Assembly: GCA_021323255.1 (NCBI GenBank) | Contig: JAJTCL010000047.1 | Coordinates: forward strand, 1 to 11,912 | Origin: Propionibacteriaceae bacterium | Lineage (GTDB): Bacteria > Actinomycetota > Actinomycetes > Propionibacteriales > Propionibacteriaceae | Direction: 5' to 3' | DNA length: 11,912 nucleotides | Part shown: in pieces, positions 6,156-11,912 of the stretch | How the letters are laid out: the number at the start of each line of letters is the position of its first letter | Numbering within the stretch: position 1 is the stretch's first letter | Notes under the pieces: model-generated | Databases searched by the model: none | Seen by the model: the letters and a program-made list of their open reading frames with translations, nothing else | What the model was told of the DNA's origin: nothing | Made by a program: the position numbers and the translations under genes

Positions 6156-7700
6156 ATGGCACAGCACGTCACGATAGGTATCGGTCCCGTCTTGTTCGCG
6201 GACTTGGAGGCGGTGGCGCGGCACGATGCCCAGGTCGTCATTTCCGACGATGCCTGGGCCGAGGTCCGCAGGTCCCGCGCAATCATCGAGGCCCTCGCCG
6301 ATGATCAACAACCGCATTACGGAGTATCGACCGGCTTCGGTGCCCTGGCAACCCGGCACATTCCTGTTGAGCTGCGCGGCCAGCTGCAGCGCAGCCTGAT
6401 CCGCTCGCACGCTGCTGGGTCGGGACCGGAGGTGGAGCGAGAGGTGGTGCGGGCCCTCATGTTGCTGCGGATCTCTACCCTCGCCACGGGTCGCACCGGC
6501 ATTCGCGAGGAGACGCTGCGTTGCTACGTCGCGATGCTGAACGCCGGGCTTACTCCGATCGTGTACGAGTACGGCAGTCTCGGTTGCTCCGGCGACCTGG
6601 CTCCGCTTGCTCATTGCGCCCTGGCGCTGATGGGCGAGGGCTTTGTGCGGGACGGATCCGGGGCTCTCATTCCAACCGGCGATGCATTCGCTGCCGCGGG
6701 CATCGCTCCGGTGACGCTTGCCGAGAAAGAGGGCCTGGCCCTGATCAATGGCACCGACGGGATGCTCGGCATGCTGGTGCTGGCGATCATCGATCTGCGG
6801 CGGTTGCTCAAGGCGGCAGACATAACGGCAGCCATGAGCGTGGAAGGTTTGCTCGGCACAGACGACGTTTTCGCAGACGGTCTGTACGCGCTGCGGCCGC
6901 ATCCCGGCCAGGCCGCTTCGGCCAGCAACCTGCGTATGATCATGGCCGGCAGCGAGATCCGGGAAAGCCACCGTACCGAGGCGTGCACCCGGGTTCAGGA
7001 CGCCTACTCGCTGCGCTGTGCCCCTCAGGTGGCCGGGGCCGTACGGGACACAGTTGATCATGCTGAGCGAGTCGCACTGATCGAGCTGGCGTCAGCCATC
7101 GACAACCCGGTGATCACGCTCGATGGCCGAGTCGAGTCCAACGGCAATTTCCACGGCGCACCACTGGGTTACGTGCTGGACTTCCTCGCCATCGCCGCGG
7201 CCGACCTGGCCAACATTGCTGAGCGTCGTACCGACCGCTTTCTCGACAAAGCCCGGAGCAGCGGACTCAATGCCTTTCTGGCGTCCGACCCCGGTGTCGA
7301 TTCCGGCCACATGATCGCCCAGTACACCCAGGCTGCGATCTGCTCGGAGCTGAAGCGGCTCGCGGTGCCGGCCTCGGTGGACTCGATTCCTAGCTCGGCC
7401 ATGCAGGAAGACCACGTATCCATGGGCTGGTCGGCAGCGCGCAAGCTGCGCCGCGGCATCGATGGGCTGACTCGGGTGCTGGCAATCGAGTTGCTGACGG
7501 CTGCCCGCGGCATCGAGATGCGCTCGCCGCTGCAACCAGCCCCGGCCAGTGCCGCGGTGATCGCCGCGCTGCGTGCCGCTGGTGCGCCGGGGTCTGGTGC
7601 TGATCGCTGGCTCGCACCTGAGATCGACGTCGCGGTTGAGCTGGTTGCCACAGGGGCCGCCGTCGCGGCCGTCGAGTCAGTGACCGGCCCTCTCAATTGA
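6156..7700 (+). CDS. hutH: Histidine ammonia-lyase
   Basis: Removes ammonia from L-histidine to give trans-urocanate, the first step of histidine degradation. The 514-residue product has normal length. The self-formed MIO cofactor comes from Cys144-Ser145-Gly146 in GSLGCSGDLAPLAH, with Cys in place of the more common Ala. The catalytic Tyr is in HYGVSTGFGAL (Tyr55). Other signatures are LINGTDG (196-202), ESHRTEACTRVQDAYSLRCAPQ (270-291), SNGNFHG and ERRTDRFLD. I chose ATG 6156 (MAQHVTIG) because the open frame before it, back to 6081, overlaps the preceding gene and matches nothing typical. There is no clear Shine-Dalgarno. TGCAAT ends 6 bases before the ATG but lacks the key A of a -10 box, so a separate promoter is uncertain and read-through from the upstream gene is possible. 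It is the first gene of the hut cluster. Confidence 0.96.
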   Translation: MAQHVTIGIGPVLFADLEAVARHDAQVVISDDAWAEVRRSRAIIEALADDQQPHYGVSTGFGALATRHIPVELRGQLQRSLIRSHAAGSGPEVEREVVRALMLLRISTLATGRTGIREETLRCYVAMLNAGLTPIVYEYGSLGCSGDLAPLAHCALALMGEGFVRDGSGALIPTGDAFAAAGIAPVTLAEKEGLALINGTDGMLGMLVLAIIDLRRLLKAADITAAMSVEGLLGTDDVFADGLYALRPHPGQAASASNLRMIMAGSEIRESHRTEACTRVQDAYSLRCAPQVAGAVRDTVDHAERVALIELASAIDNPVITLDGRVESNGNFHGAPLGYVLDFLAIAAADLANIAERRTDRFLDKARSSGLNAFLASDPGVDSGHMIAQYTQAAICSELKRLAVPASVDSIPSSAMQEDHVSMGWSAARKLRRGIDGLTRVLAIELLTAARGIEMRSPLQPAPASAAVIAALRAAGAPGSGADRWLAPEIDVAVELVATGAAVAAVESVTGPLN

Positions 7701-7708
7701 TCAAGAAG

Positions 7709-7714
7709 AAGGAG
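7709..7714 (+). promoter_or_regulatory. Strong ribosome binding site of hutU
   Basis: AAGGAG sits 8 bases before the ATG at 7723 and fixes the hutU start. It contrasts with the first genes of the window's transcription units, which lack such a site. Confidence 0.85.
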
Positions 7715-7722
7715 ACCTCAAC

Positions 7723-9381
7723 ATGGAAGGCGCCCGACCGGTACGCGCACCCCGCGGCACAACACTGACGGCTCGCTCCTGGGCTACTGAAGCTCCGCTG
7801 CGGATGCTGATGAACAACTTGGATCCCGAGAACGCCGAACGGCCCGATGATCTAGTGGTGTACGGCGGCACCGGCCGCGCGGCCAGGGATTGGCAGGCGT
7901 ACGACGCCATGGTGCGCACGCTGACGACTCTGGCACCCGACGAGACGATGCTCGTCCAGTCCGGCCGCCCGGTGGGGGTGATGCAGACCCATGAATGGGC
8001 ACCGCGGGTGATCTTGGCCAACTCGAACCTGGTGCCTGACTGGGCGACCTGGCCGGAATTCCGCCGCCTGGAGAAGCTCGGGCTGACCATGTACGGCCAG
8101 ATGACCGCAGGCTCGTGGATCTACATCGGTACCCAAGGCATCGTCCAGGGCACCTATGAGACCTTTGCAGCGGTCGCGGAGAAACGGTTCGGCGGCACCC
8201 TGGCCGGTACCTTGACCTTGACTGGCGGTTGTGGCGGGATGGGCGGCGCGCAGCCGCTGGCCGTGACATTGAACGAGGGCGTCTGCCTGATCGTCGATGT
8301 TGATCCAGCACGGCTGCAGCGCCGGGTCCAGCATCGTTACCTCGACGAGGTCGCCGATGATCTTGACTTGGCCGTGTCCCGGGCGGTCGGCGCCAAGACA
8401 GAACGGCGGGCTACCTCGATTGGTGTCGTCGGCAACTGCGCCGAGGTGTTCCCGGAACTGTTGCGTCGTGGCGTACCGATCGACATCGTCACCGACCAGA
8501 CCAGCGCCCACGACCCGCTGTCCTACCTGCCCGAGGGGATCAGCGTCGAGGACTGGGCTTCCTACGCCGAGCAGAAGCCCGAGGAGTTCACCGACCGAGC
8601 GCGCGCCAGCATGGCGCGTCACGTGCAAGCGATGGTGGAATTCCAAGATGCCGGTGCCGAGGTCTTCGACTACGGCAACTCGATTCGCGACGAAGCCCGA
8701 CTGGGTGGCTATAAGCGTGCTTTCGAGTTTCCCGGCTTCGTGCCGGCTTACATCCGGCCACTGTTCTGCGAGGGCAAAGGCCCGTTCCGCTGGGTGGCGC
8801 TGTCTGGCGACCCGCGCGACATCGAGGTCACCGACCGGACGGTGATGGAGCTGTTTCCTGGTAACCACCGATTGCAGAAGTGGCTCCGGGGTGCCCGCGA
8901 CAAGATCAGCTTCCAAGGCCTGCCGGCTCGCATCTGCTGGCTGGGCTACGGTGAGCGGGACCAGGCAGGCTTGGCTTTCAATGATCTGGTCGCCTCGGGC
9001 AAGATCAGCGCGCCCATTGTCATCGGCCGTGATCATCTGGACTGCGGCTCGGTCGCCAGCCCGTACCGGGAGAGTGAGGCGATGCTCGACGGTTCGGACG
9101 CCATCGCTGACTGGCCGTTGCTGAACGCGTTGATCAACACCGCGTCTGGAGCTTCCTGGGTGTCGATCCACCACGGCGGCGGGGTGGGCATCGGCCGCTC
9201 CATCCATGCCGGTCAGGTATCCCTGGCCGACGGTACGGAGTTAGCCGCACAGAAGCTGGCGCGCGTATTGACCAACGATCCCGGCATGGGTGTAGTCCGG
9301 CACGCAGATGCCGGTTACGAGCGAGCCGAGCAGGTGGCAGCCGAGCGGGGCGTGAGGATCCCGATGCGGGAAGGAAGCTGA
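7723..9381 (+). CDS. hutU: Urocanate hydratase (urocanase)
   Basis: Adds water to urocanate to give 4-imidazolone-5-propionate, using tightly bound NAD+ as an electrophile. The 552-residue length is standard. The N-terminal part shows NNLDPENAERPDDLVVYGGTG-type sequence (31-51) and WAPRVILANSNLVPDW. The NAD-binding core has TAGSWIYIGTQGIVQGTYET (128-147) and TLTGGCGGMGGAQP (165-178). The catalytic Cys is Cys441 in RDHLDCGSVASPYRES (436-451). The C-terminal part has ASWVSIHHGGGVGIGRS. A strong ribosome site fixes the start, 22 bases after the hutH stop, so it is co-transcribed with hutH. Nothing is missing or truncated. Confidence 0.97.
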   Translation: MEGARPVRAPRGTTLTARSWATEAPLRMLMNNLDPENAERPDDLVVYGGTGRAARDWQAYDAMVRTLTTLAPDETMLVQSGRPVGVMQTHEWAPRVILANSNLVPDWATWPEFRRLEKLGLTMYGQMTAGSWIYIGTQGIVQGTYETFAAVAEKRFGGTLAGTLTLTGGCGGMGGAQPLAVTLNEGVCLIVDVDPARLQRRVQHRYLDEVADDLDLAVSRAVGAKTERRATSIGVVGNCAEVFPELLRRGVPIDIVTDQTSAHDPLSYLPEGISVEDWASYAEQKPEEFTDRARASMARHVQAMVEFQDAGAEVFDYGNSIRDEARLGGYKRAFEFPGFVPAYIRPLFCEGKGPFRWVALSGDPRDIEVTDRTVMELFPGNHRLQKWLRGARDKISFQGLPARICWLGYGERDQAGLAFNDLVASGKISAPIVIGRDHLDCGSVASPYRESEAMLDGSDAIADWPLLNALINTASGASWVSIHHGGGVGIGRSIHAGQVSLADGTELAAQKLARVLTNDPGMGVVRHADAGYERAEQVAAERGVRIPMREGS

Positions 9382-9385
9382 GGAG
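9381..9385 (+). promoter_or_regulatory. Ribosome binding site deciding the M20 gene start
   Basis: AGGAG lies 5 bases before ATG 9391 and overlaps the last base of the hutU stop. It favours ATG 9391 over the in-frame GTG at 9385, which is itself part of the AGGAG. GGAAG at 9373-9377 could serve the GTG instead. Confidence 0.6.
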
Positions 9386-9390
9386 TGATC

Positions 9391-10602
9391 ATGGCCCAAG
9401 CCGGGAGGTTCGAGCAGCTGTGGTCGGCGATCGTGGATATCGGGCGCGATCCCACCACCGGCGGTTACCGTCGGTTCGCCTGGACTGAACCGGATCTGAA
9501 AATGCGGGAGTGGTTCGCCGACGAGTGCGCGAGCCGAGGCTTGGATCTGATCGAGGATCGGATGGGTAACCAATGGGCATGGTGGGGTGATCCGGACATA
9601 GATGCGTCGGGCGGTATCGTCACGGGCTCCCATCTGGACAGCGTGCCGGACGGCGGCGCCTTCGACGGGCCGTTGGGCGTGGTCAGTGCCCTAGCGGCAA
9701 TCGACATACTTCGAGCGAGCGGAATCGAGCCGCATCGCGCAATCGGCGTCGTGAACTTCGTTGACGAGGAGGGTGCCCGGTTCGGCGTTTCCTGTATCGG
9801 ATCACGGGTGATCACCGGGGCACTGAGCCCTGAACGGGCGCTGGCGCTGCGGGACACCGACGATGTGACCATGGCGGAAGCAATGCGTGCGGCGGGGCGG
9901 CAGCCAGAACAGCTGGGTGCGGATCCGGAGGCTGTTGGTCGCATCGGGTCGTTCATTGAGTTGCACATCGAGCAGGGTCGCGGCCTGATCGACCTCGGTC
10001 GTGCCGTAGCGATTGGCAACCGGATCTGGGCGCACGGCCGGTGGCGGATCGAGATTCCGGGCGAGGCCAACCACGCCGGCACCACCAGGCTGAGCGATCG
10101 CCAAGACGCGGTCATCGGCTGTGCGCGGGCGGTGCTGGCGGCCCGCGCTGCGGCCGAGGTGCACGGCTCTCTCGCGACGGTCGGGAAGATCAGCATCCAG
10201 CCGGGCGGGGTGAACGCCATTGCTCGTTCGGCCACTGCCTGGCTTGATGCCCGGGCCGCCAGCGAGCCGGCGCTGCGTGCCACCGTGGCTCAGATTGCAG
10301 AGCAGGTCGCCGCTTCGGACGCTGTTTTGACCGAAGAGTCGCGAACGCCGCAGACCGCGCTTGATAATGACCTGGTTGCCCGGCTGGCCGGGCTGCTTGA
10401 CGATGCGCCAGTCATGAGCACCGGTGCAGGTCATGACGCTGGGATTCTGGCCAATGCGGGTGTGCCGGCGGCGATGATCTTCGTCCGGAACCCGACCGGG
10501 GTATCTCACTCACCGGCCGAGTGGGCCGAGCCTGACGACTGCCGCGCCGGGGTTGCCGCGTTGGCGACGGTGCTGACGGACCTGGCGGGATCCGAGCAGT
10601 GA
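9391..10602 (+). CDS. M20-family Zn amidohydrolase in hut operon, candidate N-formylglutamate deformylase
   Basis: A 403-residue metallo-amidohydrolase of the allantoate amidohydrolase / N-carbamoyl-L-amino acid hydrolase group. The dimetal ligands are visible: His81 in GSHLDSVPDGG, Asp92 in AFDGPLGV, the Glu pair 126-127 in FVDEEGARFG, His192 in ELHIEQG and His373 in GVSHSPAEW. The dimerisation-domain substrate motif is GEANHAGTTRLSDRQDA (224-240, His228). A simple annotator would call it allantoate amidohydrolase. The setting argues otherwise: it lies between hutU and hutF, 9 bases after hutU, with its stop overlapping the hutF start. HutF yields N-formyl-L-glutamate, an N-acyl amino acid much like an N-carbamoyl amino acid, and no HutG deformylase is visible. 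I infer it releases formate from N-formylglutamate. The family is certain, the substrate is inference. Confidence 0.88.
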   Translation: MAQAGRFEQLWSAIVDIGRDPTTGGYRRFAWTEPDLKMREWFADECASRGLDLIEDRMGNQWAWWGDPDIDASGGIVTGSHLDSVPDGGAFDGPLGVVSALAAIDILRASGIEPHRAIGVVNFVDEEGARFGVSCIGSRVITGALSPERALALRDTDDVTMAEAMRAAGRQPEQLGADPEAVGRIGSFIELHIEQGRGLIDLGRAVAIGNRIWAHGRWRIEIPGEANHAGTTRLSDRQDAVIGCARAVLAARAAAEVHGSLATVGKISIQPGGVNAIARSATAWLDARAASEPALRATVAQIAEQVAASDAVLTEESRTPQTALDNDLVARLAGLLDDAPVMSTGAGHDAGILANAGVPAAMIFVRNPTGVSHSPAEWAEPDDCRAGVAALATVLTDLAGSEQ

Positions 10603-11912
10603 GCTCGTACTGGGCCGGGTACGCCTGGTTGCCGGAGGGTTGCCTAGCAGGCGTGAGCTTCGATGTGGACGAGGGGCGCTTCGCGCGCGTTCGGGTCGGT
10701 CTCGAACCGCGAGCCGGTCAGCAGATTCTCAACGGCGTGACACTTCCTGGTCTTGCCAATGGCCACAGCCACGCCTTCCATCGCGCCCTCCGGGGCCGGA
10801 CGCACGCCGAAGGCGGCAGCTTCTGGACCTGGCGTCGGCAGATGTACGCCCTCGCAGCTCGCCTCGATCCCGATTCCTACCTCGCGCTCGCCCGAGCCGT
10901 CTTTGTCGAGATGGTGCAGGCCGGATACACCGTCGTGGGGGAGTTCCACTATCTGCATCATGATCATCGCGGTCGCTGGTACGCCGATCCCAATGCCATG
11001 GGCAAGGCGCTGATCCAGGCCGCCACCGATGCTGGCGTCCGGCTCACGCTGCTGGACACCTGCTACCTGGCCGGCGGGCTGACCGGGACCGGTCATCTTC
11101 CGCTGGATCCGGAACAGATCCGCTTCAGCGATGGAGACGTCGATCAATGGCAGGACAGAATGAGCCAACTCACCGCAGCCGGGCGGGTGCGCATCGGCGC
11201 CGCTGTACATTCGGTCCGCGCGGTACCTGCCGAGTCCCTCGGCAAGATCGGTGAGGTGGCAGGGGAGCGCGCTTTGCATGTGCACCTCAGCGAGCAACCG
11301 GCCGAAAACGCTGCTACCCAGGCCTTCTACAGTCGCACTCCGACCGAGCTGCTGGATGATCACGGCCTGCTTGGACGCCGCACGACCGCGGTGCATGCCA
11401 CTCACCTCACCGACACCGACATCAAGATGCTGGGTAGTAGCCAGACGTCGGCGTGCTTCTGTCCGACCACCGAGCGTGATCTTGCCGACGGCATTGGTCC
11501 TGCTCGGAGGTTGGCCAGCGCAGGCAGCCCACTAGCCCTCGGTTCCGACCAGCATGCCGTGATCGACCCGTTCGAGGAGATGCGTGGACTCGAGCTGCAC
11601 GAGCGGCTGGCGACCGGTGAACGTGGCTGCTTCACTCCGGGTGATCTGATCATGATCGGCAGTGCAGCCGGGTACCGCAGTCTGGGCTGGCCCGAAGGCG
11701 GCCGGATCGCTGATGGAGATCTCGCCGACTTCGTCGTGGTCCGCACGGACTCCATGCGAACGACCGGCGCCCGGCCCGATCAGATCGGTTTCGCTGCCAC
11801 CGCCGCCGACATCGACCAGGTCGTCGTCGGCGGTGAGGTGATCGTCCGGGATGGGCAGCACCGGCTCGGTTCACCAGCCCGGCTGCTCACTGGGGCTCTT
11901 GACCAACTAGGT
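10599..11912 (+). CDS. hutF: Formiminoglutamate deiminase, 3' end cut by window edge
   Basis: Deiminates N-formimino-L-glutamate to N-formyl-L-glutamate and ammonia, the branch of histidine breakdown that keeps formate at the formyl level. Reading from GTG at 10599 gives 438 codons with no stop before the edge, close to the usual full length of about 450, so only a few C-terminal residues are lost. Amidohydrolase-superfamily landmarks: GLANGHSHAFHRALRG (51-66, metal ligands His56 and His58), HVHLSEQPAEN (227-237, His229 and Glu232), HATHL (266-270, His269) and GSDQHA (315-320, Asp317). SYWAGYAWL near the N-terminus and FWTWRRQMY (75-83) are typical of HutF rather than guanine deaminase or HutI. 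The start overlaps the preceding stop as GTGA, with little ribosome-site signal, which suggests reinitiation and tight coupling to the M20 enzyme. Confidence 0.93.
   Translation, partial: MSSYWAGYAWLPEGCLAGVSFDVDEGRFARVRVGLEPRAGQQILNGVTLPGLANGHSHAFHRALRGRTHAEGGSFWTWRRQMYALAARLDPDSYLALARAVFVEMVQAGYTVVGEFHYLHHDHRGRWYADPNAMGKALIQAATDAGVRLTLLDTCYLAGGLTGTGHLPLDPEQIRFSDGDVDQWQDRMSQLTAAGRVRIGAAVHSVRAVPAESLGKIGEVAGERALHVHLSEQPAENAATQAFYSRTPTELLDDHGLLGRRTTAVHATHLTDTDIKMLGSSQTSACFCPTTERDLADGIGPARRLASAGSPLALGSDQHAVIDPFEEMRGLELHERLATGERGCFTPGDLIMIGSAAGYRSLGWPEGGRIADGDLADFVVVRTDSMRTTGARPDQIGFAATAADIDQVVVGGEVIVRDGQHRLGSPARLLTGALDQLG

Noticed and set aside
6090..7061. A 323-codon minus-strand frame opposite hutH
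   Set aside because: Antisense shadow of a confident gene with no recognisable domain.
7852..9207. A 451-codon open frame on the minus strand opposite hutU
   Set aside because: It lies wholly within a certain urocanase gene, shows no recognisable family, and long antisense frames are common in GC-rich coding DNA.
1..11912. tRNA, rRNA, CRISPR, insertion sequences, attachment sites or prophage genes
   Set aside because: I saw no cloverleaf-like sequence, no regularly spaced repeats and no transposase or integrase motifs. The only mobile-like content is the vapBC pair and one REP-like word.

Overview
The window is chromosomal DNA from a high-GC Gram-positive bacterium (Actinomycetota). The evidence is the high GC content, frequent GTG starts, a class II (plant/mycobacterial-type) DAHP synthase, a histidine ammonia-lyase whose cofactor tripeptide is Cys-Ser-Gly, and several genes that lack a Shine-Dalgarno sequence but carry a TAnnnT -10 element directly before the start codon. 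A GTCGAGCTTGTCGAAGG-type repeat suggests Propionibacteriales or a neighbouring order, but that is a guess.

Region 1 (1-1136) holds two tandem, overlapping phospholipid acyltransferase (PlsC-type) genes; the first is cut by the window edge and its tail is clearly paralogous to the tail of the second. Region 2 (1145-3293) has an alpha/beta-hydrolase gene on the minus strand, convergent with plsC and divergent from aroG, the class II 3-deoxy-D-arabino-heptulosonate-7-phosphate synthase that opens the shikimate pathway. Region 3 (3294-4274) is an imperfect hairpin, one REP-like repeat and a vapBC type II toxin-antitoxin module on the minus strand. The vapB start is preceded by a neat three-half-site operator. 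Region 4 (4275-6106) has a PLP-dependent L-threonine aldolase and a UlaG-like metallo-beta-lactamase-fold hydrolase.

Region 5 (6156-11912) is a histidine-utilisation (hut) operon in pathway order apart from hutI: hutH (histidine to urocanate), hutU (urocanate to imidazolonepropionate), an M20-family amidohydrolase, and hutF (formiminoglutamate deiminase, running off the right edge). hutI is not in the window and may lie just downstream. HutF makes N-formyl-L-glutamate, which needs a deformylase. No HutG-type deformylase is visible. The M20 enzyme sits exactly where that step is needed and is translationally coupled to hutF, so it is the natural candidate for the final step giving glutamate and formate.

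Most genes belong to well-known families. I do not see a wholly new system. The points most worth checking are the M20 enzyme as the deformylase, the vapB operator, and the set of probable leaderless promoters.
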